Below, in pieces: positions 37,961 to 49,289 of a stretch of 64,000 nucleotides of DNA. Every line of letters begins with the position of its first letter. The first letter of the stretch is position 1. Position numbers and translations under genes: made by a program. A model generated the notes under the pieces. The model was not told where the DNA came from. It searched no databases and saw only the letters and a program-made list of their open reading frames with translations. Source of the stretch: Monosporascus cannonballus (Eukaryota > Ascomycota > Sordariomycetes > Xylariales); contig QJNS01000044.1 of assembly GCA_004154925.1 (NCBI GenBank), positions 186,001-250,000 on the forward strand, read 5' to 3'.

Positions 37961-38123
37961 TGTCAGCTAGTAAGGGATGTTCTAGCATTCTATATACGGA
38001 AGATTCCCTCTGATCGGAACATATATGTTCCGGGACTAGATTACCTTAAAGTGCAGTACGCGTTCTAGAGCACCTACAACTAGTCATGAATACATACACA
38101 ACTGATATCCCTTATATCTGACA
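37961..38123 (+). repeat. 3' LTR of element G (163 bp)
   Basis: TGTCAGCTAG...TATCTGACA, same length as the 5' LTR, followed by ATAAC. Confidence 0.93.
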
Positions 38124-41100
38124 ATAACCGCCTCTAACTTAGATTATTCCTGGCTTTTTTTACGAGAAGTCTCCACCTGTGCAAAACCTAGGGTTGGCGT
38201 TGCCGAATACGGCAGAAATAACTTTGATATAGGCGTAGCTAATAACGCTAAACCTTTTTTAAAAACCTTTTCTGGTAAATTTTTTAAAACGTTTTTTGCG
38301 CTTTTAATTAATGCGTTAATTTTAAGATCCGACTAATCCATATTGCTTTTATATATTTGAAATTATTTTTACTCATTTTTCTTAATGTAATTAAAACCTT
38401 ATCCTATAATTTCCTGTAATATGCATATAATAAAAAAGGGGTTCGAACGTTAAAAGCGAACCCTAAGAATAAGGCCGCAAGATTTCGTATTAAAATAACG
38501 TATAAAATGGTTTCCTTTGGCCTTATTACGCGAAATTACAAAGCCGGTAGCCTTTAATAATAACATACCGTATAATTATAAATAAACCGGATATCGGCCT
38601 ATATACGTTTTAAAATATAAATAAATTGTTTCAAAATTATTTTAAAATAATTATTTAACATATTTGTTTATAACATTAGGCTTTAATGTAATTAAACGAG
38701 TAAACCTTTCATTCCAATTTCAAATTTGCCTAAATTAAAAACCGCAGTAAATTTTAATTAGGCTTATTTCTTTTTTCAGTAATATTAAGCAAAGATTTTT
38801 TGTTATTTCCAGTTAAAAATATCGTAAAATCCATAATAAGCCCAATAACAGAGTAACAGGCCCTTTTGGTAAATAAAAGATATTTTGAATAATTATAAAA
38901 AATTATACCCAAGGTCGAAATATTTATACAAATAAGAATTTATAATTTCCCAACACGTTTAAAAGTTATTTTTATATTAATATAATTTGAAATACAAATT
39001 ATTTACGATATTATACTATCTTAAATATTAAGCGTTAAATAGCTTAAGGTTACGTTGAAATAATTTAAAAAAATAATTAAGAAATATTTGCGGTTTATTG
39101 AACGAAATACAAAAATAATTCCTTTAATATTGTTAGGTTTAATATTAACGTTAAAATTATTTAGATTTATAAAGGCGTTATTTGCCGAAAATAATTAACA
39201 TATGTAACGAAATTATATTACAGAATTTGTAATTTTAATAATAATATAATCGGTAATTTTAACGTAATATATATATAAAGTTTCGTCATTATTTTTTGTA
39301 CGAAATTTCGTAAAACATTTCCGCTTTAACCCTGTAATACGCGTTAAAAGTATTAATAAAATAATTAATAAATAATTATAAGAGAAAATTATTTATCGGA
39401 TTATTATGCCAAATCTTTTAACTTAACGTGAAATAAGACTTTCCAGTAACTAAAATATTAAATCGTTAAGGTAATTAATAATAGATTTATAACGAATATC
39501 GTTAACGGTATTATCATTATAATAAAATGTTTCGCCTATTTTATTATTAATATTAATATATATCTTATTATTATAATTTGGTATTTTAAATATATTTTTA
39601 ATTTTAATTTATTTTGCGGTAATTTAAATACAGTATCGTTATTTTGTCCGGCTATTAATAATTAATAAAATCTTAAAAGAATTATGGAATAATATATATT
39701 AATAAGTATTAATTTCTTATTTAATAATTTTATTCTATTTCATTTATTCTTCGTAAATTATATATAATTCTAAGCGTTTTAAATTATTTAACTTACGTTT
39801 AATTTATTGCTTTAAGTTATAACGAACTTTTTCGATATTATTTGATTTTGTCGAAATATTGGTTTTTTAGGTCCGAACGTTTTTGGTATACAGATGTTAA
39901 AATAATAATTTATCGGATTTTCGACGTTTAAATATAAGCGGTATTACTGAATTAAAAATTAAGAATTTTAAATACGATGATTTTAGAACTATTTTAGAAA
40001 TTAGGTAACAGAAATTAAACATAACATATTATTATATGGTAAGATAATGAGATTTAATTGGATTGAAAATGGAAGAAATTAAGTAATTTAATAAAAAAAT
40101 AAAATGGAAAATTCTTAATAAATATAGAACTTTAATTAAATGAAACTTTATATAAAATATACGGAATTTAAAGGTTTATCGATAAGGAATTTTATATTTA
40201 TAAAATTTAAAGTAAGATGTCTTAATTAAAGAAAATTAAATCCTTTTTAAATTTTTCTGAAATAAATAGTTAAAATAAAAAAAAGGTTAATTAAAATAAT
40301 CCATAAAATATATATTATGTTTTTGATTTTCATGAAACATTAATTACCGACCTTAAAATAATTATATTTTAATAAGAACAAATTTTCCGAGTAAAATAAA
40401 TATTTTTTATTTAAAGCGTTATTGGCTTATTACAAATAACGCAAAAATTATTATTTTAAAATAAAAAAACCAAAGAGCTTTTTGCAGCTTTTTATAATGT
40501 TTTTAAAATATACCTTTTTATCCCCTAAAATAAAATAATACATTTATAAGTATTTCGGAAACGATACTTTGAAATAATATTTTCTCAAAAGTTAAGCAGG
40601 TATTTTTTTAATACTTCCAAATTTCACAAAATATATTTATTAAAATATTTATAATGAAATAATTATAAAATAATCCGAGTTATATATTTATTATGAAGTT
40701 TCCTTTTTTAACGCCGAATCTTACGTATAAATACTTTTAGCTAAAGTTTTATTAATTTATTTAGCGTTTTTTTAGCGGATTTAAAAATAAAGCCAATTAA
40801 TTGTATTAGCTTATTATATATTATACATTAAACGGGTATATATTCAGTAAATTTAAGATACGGGAGAAAATTAAGAATAGAATTATTGGAATTCTGGTGA
40901 AGTTCGTTTTAAATATCGTTAATTCGTAAATGATTTAAAGCATTATTTAAAACGGGTAACTTTTTAATTATATTATTTCGGTAATATTAAATGCAAATTA
41001 AAATAAATGCAATAAATAGCGTTATAATATAGGTTTAATAAAAAAGAAAAAGGAAAGAAGCAATATTCGAAAAAGTTAATACGTAATTTTAATTATTTCT

Positions 41101-44100
41101 TTTATTTTCGTCAATTATTTATTTATTAAAAAACCTTTTTATTATAACTTTAATTAAATGTATTATAACGCCGAAAAAATATCGTAAACTTCCGATGGTT
41201 TTGGTTTTGGCGATAATGATTGCGATAATAATAAATTATTGCAAAATATATTTTCATAACATAATAACTGTAATGAACATAATAATTTAAAGAAAGTTTT
41301 TTATTAATAATTAAAATACTAACAAAATATTAAGCGAAATTTATTTATTAACAGGCGATTGTAAAAATTATTAAAACCAAAAGCTAATTAAAATAAATTC
41401 AAATTAAAAATAAGATATCCGAAAGCTAAATTCGGAATTTAATTATTTAAAATTTAGCCAATAATTACCGAACGAAAAATAATTTAATTTACTGAGCTTA
41501 CTTAGTTAAAGAAACCGTTGTATCACGCCAAATTATTCGCGCCGATCTTAATTCCAGATATGATGAAAGGCCGATTGTTTCTATTATTAACCGAGAATAT
41601 TACGAATATCGGGAGCGTTAATCCGAGAATTAGGTGGTTTAATTTTAACGGCAGTTATGGTTTTAAAGGAACCTTAGCAGTAAAAATTCTCAAATCTATT
41701 AAACGAAATTATTAGCATATTTAATAGAATAAATTATTATTCGGAATATTAAAATGACTTTATATAAATTTATTAACGGATAATTAGGCAGCCCAAAATT
41801 AAATGTCGGCTGTATAGGTATTATTTTATATAGCTTATTTTTGCTTAAAAAAGGAAACAAATTCTATAAAGGAATATTTATGAAATAATATATGCCGTAA
41901 AAAATAAATTAAACGTCGCTAATTGTTAATAATAAGATTTTTAATATAATTATAGTATATATATGATTTAAAATAATCCTGAAATAAATATTATATAACA
42001 TTCTATTAATAAGTTTTTATTGGACTCTTTTTATTTTTAATTTTTCTTCTTTTTTTAAAAGTAATATTTTTGAAATAATCTTTATTTATTATAATTATAA
42101 CTTAATAGTACTTAAAGTACTTAATTTTAATTAAATGTTTTTAATTAATTATTTCGTATTTTGGTATTTATTTATTAAGAATTTCCTAAATAAGTATTTT
42201 CGAACCATAATATTATTTTACACCAACGGCTTTAAACTACTAATAATAAATATATATATAAAATATATACGGATATATATTAATACGGTTATTAAATATA
42301 ATATTAAAAATATTCCTTTAAAATTTTATATATTAATTAATTATAACGTGTAGATTTCGTTTTACAAAATTATTCTTTATTAGATTAATCGAAAGTTGAA
42401 AAAACGTTATTTTTTAATTGATATTTAACTTTATAAATTAAATCGAATAAGTTTAATAGCGATAAATTATTACGTTAATTACAAAATCTAAAGATAATCG
42501 ACTGATTTTTTATTTGTATTGCGCATAATGGCCTTAGTATTAGACAAATAATTATTGAAAAATAGCTTTATCGAAAATTAAACGATAAATTCTAATAGGT
42601 AAACGAAATTCGGTATTATATATATATATCGTATGCTTTGTAAAAGGCATTTAATAACCTTTTTAACGCTTATAGCATAATATTACCAAATAAATTTAAA
42701 AATGATTTAAGCTAACAAAATAAAAAATTGAAAACTTGTTAAAATAAGGCAAAAACCTTATTAACTCGAAAAAGGAACATATAATTATATTAGTACGTAT
42801 TTTTTAAAATAATTATAAAATAATTATTTAATTTTTATAATTACGCGCATTTATTATTTAGATTTATTTTGGTGCTAAGAAAAAGAAACTTTTTATAAAT
42901 TTAATATAATATAATTATAAATAAGGTTTTGAATCATAAGAACATACTTCAAATAGTCCGTAACGTTTATAGAGGTTAGAATTTGGTAGTTTTCTTTTTG
43001 TTATGCATTATAAAAATATATCTCGTAATTTAAAGATTTATACGTAAATATTCATTATTAAAAAACGGGTTATGCATTATTCCCTAACGGTATTAAACTT
43101 ATTCGTTATTTGGTTAATATTTCCAAATATTTTATTTAAATAACGAACGATTTCGGTTTGTTCCGAGAAATTTATATTTCCCATATAGTGGGCGGATACA
43201 AAATTATGTTTAAGTATTTACGTAAATACGAAAAGCATATCGTCAAGGCTTATCAAAAGTATTATCCGAATAAAAAACCAGAAAATGAAATAGAAATAGA
43301 AAATGAGAAAACAATAATATTGTTTAAGTTTTTTAATCAATTTTTAATATAATTATAATTATTGCGAAGAAATATTAAGTTACTAATTTCGAAATTTTTA
43401 AATATATCAATAAATTATTTATTAATAATTGCCTATTAATTTATTTTTCCGTCCTGATTTACTTATTATCAAATAATACAGTTTTTAAATTCGGTAATTA
43501 TTTTAACGATTAATAAAAGTATTTCCAATTAAATTTATTTAACAATGCACTGTACCAAAAAAGGTTAAATACTTTAAGCAAACGTATAGAAAATATTGGG
43601 AAAAATGTGATAAACAAAATATATAATTTATTATACGTATTTTTACTTCGAATTACGGAACTTTTACCGAAATGTTTTTATTAAATTTAAGTTTTACAAA
43701 AAGGGGTTCGGTATATCGTATTAACGATAATCCGTAAGAAGATATTATTGACGACTATTTTTAATACGAACGTAAGTAATTTAATTAATATTTTAAAAAT
43801 TGTTTTTTAATTATATTATTTCGGTATCTGTCTGAACACAGTCTTTTTGATATTATGGTAACGGATTAATAATATATTTTCCGGTTTTGCTTACCTTATA
43901 TGTAATTTATTATATATTTAATGCTTTTCCGTATTAATAAAATATATTTAAAATTTTGCTGCGTTAAACTATTATTTTAACCATTAATTAATATTATTAT
44001 AATGATTTAAATTAAATTTAATCATAATACTTTGTATCGGAATCAAAATATTTAATTTAAATAACGATATTATATATAATAACAACGACCCCGTTTATGC

Positions 44101-45088
44101 CCGAAAACGATTCGAAAAATATAAAGAAAAAATACGAGAAATATTCCAAATTCCGTTTATTGAAAACCTAAGGAAATTTTCGGTTTAATATAACTTACTA
44201 CTAGATAAACATTACGTAATATTAAATAACAATTTAAAAAATCCAGATAAAACCGAAAATAACGAAATCGAAAATCAGGTATTCCGGAAATTTCTATATA
44301 TTAATTAAATTATTGAGGTAAGTAAATTTTAACAAAAAGGAATTACATTTAAGGATTAATATGGCAAATAAGCAAAAGGGCAATTAATGCCAAAAATAAA
44401 AGCATTATTAAAAGACAAATAAATAAAATTTCGAAAAGTTAAATTTTCACGCTTATTTAAAACCGGCCGTTTTCCCGGAATAACTTAAATTTATCGGTAT
44501 AATGATAGCAAGTTAGACCCGTAATTATTAGGTTAAGGCGATAAGTAATATAATTAATAAATTGGTAATTTTTAGAGGAGGATTAAATTTAATATCAAAT
44601 ATTTTTTCTTTTTTCTTTTCTGATTTGTTTTTATTATATAATTTATAAATTCTTATTACAAATGATATTTATTTATATAAATTAAAATTCAAAACATAAT
44701 TACAAAATAATAATATTATATATATTATTTTTATTATAATAAGGAAATAAAATGTTTTTAAAGTAAGGCATTGCAGCAAATTATAAAAACTTTTTTATTT
44801 ACTTTATATTATTTTATATATCTTATTTTACAAAAAAACCGCTTATATTTACATTTAAACAAAAATTCGCGGAATAGTTATTAATTATTACGCAGCCATT
44901 ATAATAACAAGTTTAACTGCAGTAATAAACTTTTATTAAAATAATTATGAAATAAAATATTTATTAAGAATTTAATAGCTGTAATAATGGCCAAAATCGC
45001 GAGCATTAAGTAAACGGTTCGCCAATTAATTCTGGAACTAAAAAATTTATTTGGCGTTAAAAAAAATTCCCCCTGCTGTTGAATAACC

Positions 45089-45149
45089 CCCGGCTAGGAA
45101 AATAATGCCTAAATGCCCGGCTGGGAAAATAATACCTAAGGGCCCGGCT
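45089..45149. repeat. GC-rich 27-bp tandem repeat, two and a quarter copies
   Basis: Units 45,089-45,115 and 45,116-45,142 of the form CCCGGCTGGGAAAATAATA plus CCTAAGGG, then a partial CCCGGCT. The second unit differs by a few A/G changes. Stands out as GC-rich in AT-rich surroundings. Confidence 0.75.
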
Positions 45150-45668
45150 TTTTTTAAAAAACGAAAAAACCGTATTTTGCTTAACAATAAATTTTGTTTA
45201 AAAAAATAAAAAAAATCTTATAATAATATTAATATATATAACCGTCGCTTTACGTAAAATCCAATAATATTTAACAAATATTAAGTTACTTTTTAAAAAA
45301 ATGCCTTTTTAATATTTAATAAAGAGAGTTTCGTAATAATTTAAAAGTTAATAGCGATTTTAAGTTTTTGCTACAAACATTATATAAAAACTGCAGAAAT
45401 TATATTAATTAAATTATTTAAAGATAAATAATATATAAAATAATTTTGAAATAATTTAATTTTTTGTAAGAACCAATTTATGTGTTATTTATGCTAAACG
45501 AATTATTATTTAATAAAAGGATATATAATAAGTTAAAAATATTTTAAGTTATTATTAAAGTTTAGTAAAACCGTAAATAAAAAATACGGCTTTCGGTAAA
45601 AAACCTAGCGTTTCGTTAGATAGAACTTATAACCCAAGTTTTAAACATACTGAAAAAAACGTGTAAAA

Positions 45669-45770
45669 GAATAACGCGTAAAATAATGACGCGTAGAATA
45701 ATAAGACGCAAAATAATAACGCGTAAAACAATAAGGATTCAGATAATACGTAAAATAATAATAATAATGC
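45669..45770. repeat. 15-bp tandem repeat of ATAATAACGCGTAAA type
   Basis: Five to six degenerate units, each with an ACGCGT-like core (ACGCGTAAA, ACGCGTAGA, AGACGCAAA, ACGCGTAAA), ending in AATAAT triplets. Lies about 200-300 bases inside the right end of H. Confidence 0.75.
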
Positions 45771-45944
45771 AATATTAAGCGAAATTTAAGTTCGGTTTAA
45801 AAGGAAATCGGCCTTATTTGGTTTTATAATATCTAAAAAGTTTAATGCAGTTTAACTGCAAATTTTTTAATATTATTACTTTTACCGAATTATTTCAGAT
45901 TATTTCAGATTATTGAAGCGATTTGTTTTATATGCAAATTTTTT

Positions 45945-46090
45945 ACCCACTGGGTACCCGTGGGTCCTTGGCAAATCCGATGGGTACCCGCGGGTATCCA
46001 CTAAATCAGATGGGTAATGGATAGGTACCCATCAGGACCCATGGGTCTTCGTGGGTCACCCACGGGTACCCATTCCCTCTCCCTACCTGG
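45945..46090 (-). repeat. Right inverted end of H with palindromic subterminal motifs
   Basis: ACCCACTGGGTACCCGTGGGT, ACCCGCGGGT, ACCCATCAGGACCCATGGGT and GGGTCACCCACGGGTACCC pack the segment, ending CCCTACCTGG at 46,090. It shares the CCTTGGC spacer with the left end. The junction with the gene island is abrupt. Confidence 0.75.
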
Positions 46091-46495
46091 AATTCACCCG
46101 CTGCACGCAGGGAGAGTTAGAACTCAGAAGACGGCTGAGGAGTTAGTTTTAGGATCCTTGGTTCGCCGTTCGAAGACACAAAGCAGGCAAACATGCCGCG
46201 ACACCGCCATAACAAGGCAACAGAGTCGGGAAGCTATGGCACATCGCAACCCTTGACGAATAATGTACCCAAAAGAAGTTTAGCGTGGCCTCAAACGCGG
46301 CCCCCACTTGGACGGAAAATGGACGATCTTGATATGACCTTGCTGCTCGAGCATATGTCTTGTCCTTCAACTCGCAGAGTTTGATGGTTAGAGAACGCCG
46401 ACCATTTAACCAGACGAGACTCAAGCGAAACAACTAGGGGATCCTGAATACGCGATCGATAGCCTCCTGAGGCGCCAGGCACATCAAATCAAACG
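46091..46495. other. GC-balanced DNA upstream of the transcription-factor pseudogene; no gene recognised
   Basis: Base composition changes at once to that of ordinary coding or promoter DNA. Overlapping short frames exist on both strands but none has a recognisable domain. May hold the promoter or a lost 5' exon of the downstream pseudogene. Confidence 0.45.
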
Positions 46496-48183
46496 ATGAA
46501 GATCAGGCAGATGACAGTGTGTCACACGTGTAGGGAGCGGAAGTTGGCTGTGAGTCGGCGCATCATACTAGTCTTGGCCAAACGTCCCAAACGCCCTGCA
46601 GCTGATGTCTTACACCGTGTGATGGAAAGCAGCCTGCCTGCTCTCAATCCCTCTTGACTGGGCGTCAGTGTGCTGGATATCAGCACGACTTAATATTCAT
46701 CGCCCCTGTTGTATCGAACTTACACACCGCAAAGCTAGGTCGACGAGGAAGCGCCGAGCAAGGGCCGAAGAAACGCAAGCAATTGACCGGTTCCACCCAC
46801 GAGGGGAACCGGAATGATGACGGAATTCTTGGTGCCCAGAGCCTGATCCAGATCTCTCCGCCACTTAGCTGGCCACTGCTCGATATTATATCCCTAATTG
46901 TCCAGAACTTCACTCCTGCTACCAGAGTCTGTGTCTCCACAAACGATCCGAGCGTATCCCAATCCCGAATATGTGGGTCTTGGATAGAAGTGCTTCCGGA
47001 ACTAGCCAGAAGCGGAGGGCATGAGCAGGTTCTATCATCAGCTGTCAAAGCCCTTGGAATCTCCATTCTTGCCAGAGGCTGCGATGGCCAGGCACCGATG
47101 TCTGATGCTTTAACAGCCCATTGCTCGGCACTCCATTCTCTACAGAGCGGCATTCGCCACAGTACCGTCTCTTCCTCCAACGAGTTCGCTGCTGCAATTA
47201 TGTGTCTGTTCCTATCAGAGGTCTAGCGACTCCGAATCCTTCTTGCACCTCTATACTGATGCTGACAAACCCTCCACAGATGATACTGCCTACATCCAGC
47301 ATTAGTGCCATGGCACATGCCAAAGGGATAGGAGACCTAATGCAGCTTCATCGTCCAAAGCCTTATATCTCCGGAGTCCCTCACAAACTTTTAGTTGGAT
47401 TCAGACCCATCCTTGTAAATAACTATCTCACGCATGCCAATTGCTTTTCACTAAGATGAGTGATAGGTCCTTCACGCTTTCTTTACTCGCCAGTCTACGT
47501 TTCTCGCTGCAGATTTGTGGAAAACCACGCCATTCCGCCTTGTTCCCTCAACACCCCTGCAGGCCCTTATGAGTGAAGCTAGCGCAATTCCGTCAATACT
47601 CGAAATGATCGATGGCTCGAAAAGGATGCCGCTTCCTGCAGCCACACGCGCTGCTCACGATGCCATCGTCAAATTTGTTGAAGTACTCAATCAACTCACG
47701 CAATGGCACCAGTCCTTCCAAGCTGCCTCACAAGGCCCTCTGTGTTGGCCAATAACGAGAGCGGGAAATGAAGTCTGCCTCTAGTTTCCGAACATCACGA
47801 TCGCCAATTCCCTCACCCACTTTTGGGCCTTTTGGATCATGTGCGTTGTGCATATCAAGCGACTGAAATCCGAGTTTCCCAACCTTGTCAGTATAGAGGC
47901 AGACGTGAATGGTCAATGCCTAGAAAGCATCCTCAATACTGAAGACGCTGTCCGGATGTCGATGTGGATCTTCCAGAGCGTTGAATTCCTGATGCAGGAT
48001 GAACTCAAATTGTTCGGGGCAGCTTCAGCGTCTCTCCCCCTCAAAACGGCGTATGACGTTCTCAAGACGCATGGCAGTCACAGCGGAGAGATACTCCCTT
48101 GGTATCAGAGGGCTATCGACAAAATCATTCACAAGGGATATTACTTCATTCTGGAGTCTATATCGGATGGGGTGGGATCTTAA
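46496..48183 (+). pseudogene. Broken fungal Zn2Cys6 transcription-factor gene
   Basis: Zn2Cys6 proteins are nuclear DNA-binding regulators. From an ATG at 46,496 the frame gives MTVCHTCRERKL, the first half of a C6 zinc cluster, but the third Cys is out of frame (TGT GAG in +1). The cluster end, like TGRQCAGYQHDLIFI, comes in another frame at 46,654. Then come the fungal-TF body (46,860-47,225: SWPLLDIISLIVQNF, ICGSWIEVLPEL, SSSNEFAAAIMCLFLSEV), a second segment (47,290-47,415: AHAKGIGDLMQLHRPK ... GFRPIL), and a third in yet another frame (47,491-48,183: STFLAADLWKTTPF ... EASAIPSILEMID ... IFQSVEFLMQDELKLFG). The last has an in-frame TAG at 47,782. A GTAAAT donor at 47,415 and a CAG at 47,491-47,493 could be an intron. 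The stop, frame changes and lost Cys argue for a dead gene. Confidence 0.75.
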
Positions 48184-48488
48184 AAAGAGTCTTCCAAGAC
48201 CCGTATCACAGGAGAAGCAAGTCTCAATAAGTTACACTGATGGCTCTCTCTTCTGATAGAACCCCTTTCAAAGATTAGTAGAAGAGTTCTATTCTTAGAG
48301 ATACCCTGAGAGTCATGCGTTAACAAGAATCCGTACTGTTAATTACTGTTGAAGCAGGCTGCGGGACCGGTGTCTAGTAAGCACCAGCTCTAACAGGTGC
48401 CCAAGAATCCTTGCCCTCCCTTGCGCACACCGGTAACGGAAGAGCGATGTTGACTTCTCTGGGACCGGTTTCATCCCGTGGGTGCGAC
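48184..48488. other. Intergenic, convergent 3' ends; nothing recognised
   Basis: 305 bases between the transcription-factor pseudogene and the end of the minus-strand hydrolase. No open frame with a domain. Presumably the two 3' untranslated regions. Confidence 0.5.
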
Positions 48489-49289
48489 TCATGTGACTTT
48501 CTTCGATACGCCTGGCACAAGCCAGCATACCTTTTCCTGGATACCCTCCTCCTCGAAGGCCTTAGCTAGCTGCTGACCGTTCTGTGAGAAGTGGCCCCAT
48601 GACTCGTAGTGAATGGGCACCAACACATCGGCATTTATCTCGCGGAATAGCCGAGCAGCCTGCTTGCCGTCCATGGTAATCTGCAGCGGTGGTGGGTTCC
48701 CAAGCGGCGCCATAGCAGCGCCGACATTAAGTAGGGCCACACTGATGTGGAAACTCTTGCGCATCTCAGCCAGTTCCTCTAGGTAAACGGTATCCCCAGA
48801 AAAATAGATAGCATTCGGAAGACCCTCCGTCTCCCCAAACTCGACCGCCGTTAGGATAAAACCCGTACATTCCCCGCCAGGGAGGTGCTGACACGGGGTC
48901 CCCGTTACCTGAAAGCGTCTACAGCCGATATCCAGAGACACGGTCTCCCAGGGGCGTAAGCCGCGAACACCGGGTCGCGGTGCAAGTTTCTTGGCGCCAT
49001 CCATTGTCGTGAGAACTCTGCGGCCGTCGAGTAGACGACGACCAAGCTCGTCGAGGTTGTCGGGATGGTCCTCGTGGCTCAGCAGCACCGCGTCGATGAT
49101 AGGGAGGTCTTGCAACCCCAGAGCTGGGTTGTCAGTGTTTTTAAGTGTAGTAATGCCCACATCCCACTCTGTTCCGGCAGGTGAGAAAAATGGGTGGATG
49201 ATCAGGTTGACGCCGTCGAGTTCCAGTATAACAGTGGCGGTACCAATGTGGGTGATGTTGAGAGTGCCTTTGAAGCTGGAGATGGTCAT
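48489..49289 (-). CDS. Metallo-beta-lactamase-fold hydrolase (UlaG/lactamase_B-like), intact
   Basis: 266 residues, no intron needed, standard length for the single-domain family. It starts at ATG with residues MTISSFKGTLNITHIGTATV. The first strand pair with H14-IGTAT is typical of UlaG-like MBL proteins. The metal site is SHEDHPDNLD (residues 71-80), a variant of HxHxDH with Asn at the last position. Other expected ligands are H135 (GTPCQHLPGG), D166 (FSGDTV) and H227 (PIHYESWGHF). This points to a cytosolic metal-dependent hydrolase acting on an unknown small ester, lactone or phosphodiester; the substrate cannot be read. No signal peptide. It is divergent from the small membrane-protein gene with 458 bases between starts. 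Codons are ordinary and there is no RIP damage, although transposons lie within 3 kb on both sides. Confidence 0.9.
   Translation of the reverse strand: MTISSFKGTLNITHIGTATVILELDGVNLIIHPFFSPAGTEWDVGITTLKNTDNPALGLQDLPIIDAVLLSHEDHPDNLDELGRRLLDGRRVLTTMDGAKKLAPRPGVRGLRPWETVSLDIGCRRFQVTGTPCQHLPGGECTGFILTAVEFGETEGLPNAIYFSGDTVYLEELAEMRKSFHISVALLNVGAAMAPLGNPPPLQITMDGKQAARLFREINADVLVPIHYESWGHFSQNGQQLAKAFEEEGIQEKVCWLVPGVSKKVT

Larger units (their letters stand above)
32738..38123 (+). mobile_element. Element G: Ty1/copia LTR retrotransposon, complete but dead
   Basis: 5,386 bp, 163-bp LTRs at 32,738-32,900 and 37,961-38,123 (TGTCAG...CTGACA), exact target duplication ATAAC. Inner order integrase (about 34,780-35,050) before reverse transcriptase (about 36,640-36,970) before RNase H (about 37,600-37,800) is the copia arrangement. 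A polypurine tract AAAGGGG lies at 37,952-37,958. It is the only copia element in the window. Confidence 0.92.
38124..45944. other. H interior, right of copia element G: AT-rich, no gene recognised
   Basis: Nearly 8 kb of RIP-like AT-rich DNA. No frame is longer than about 80 codons and no domain could be named. The most gene-like stretch is on the minus strand at 38,710-38,126, a frame with few stops that includes RYPVYL, NKAKGNHFIRYF and, at its right-to-left end, LPEKVFKKGLALLATPISK. On the plus strand 43,158-43,352 gives an open, charged 64-codon piece (KYLRKYEKHIVKAYQKYYPN). At 43,530-43,780 a second piece has few stops. These could be parts of a decayed transposase or cargo gene. The gaaataattt motif recurs throughout. 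Confidence 0.4.
32295..46090. mobile_element. Element H: large DNA-transposon-like element with palindrome-rich inverted ends, unidentified family
   Basis: The left end CCAGGGTAAGGGAGGA and the right end, read inverted, CCAGGTAGGGAGAGGGA are imperfect terminal inverted repeats. Both continue into about 150 bases of GC-rich palindromic motifs (ACCCGCGGGT, ACCCATGGGT, GGGTACCC). Further inside both ends lie inverted runs of a GAAATAATTT repeat (about 32,596-32,625 and 45,890-45,920). Total 13.8 kb, about 8.4 kb without copia element G. CAGGG-like ends with subterminal repeats suggest the hAT group or a fungal KDZ-like group. No transposase was recognised, and no 8-bp or other target duplication is visible (GTTAAATC left, GAATTCAC right). 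Confidence 0.5.

Noticed and set aside
1..46000. Mitochondrial or bacterial AT-rich genome
   Set aside because: The AT richness comes from repeated nuclear LTR elements with TSDs and GC-balanced edges, and spliced nuclear-type genes lie next to it.
32295..46090. Assigning H firmly to hAT
   Set aside because: CAGGG-like ends and subterminal repeats fit, but no 8-bp TSD, no BED finger and no hAT dimerisation domain could be read.
46017..46482. Several overlapping frames of 60-95 codons on both strands
   Set aside because: High GC makes chance open frames; the first part is the palindromic end of H. No domain or splice pattern.
46680..47180. 166-codon minus-strand frame
   Set aside because: Antisense to the transcription-factor body, whose sense-strand motifs are clear.
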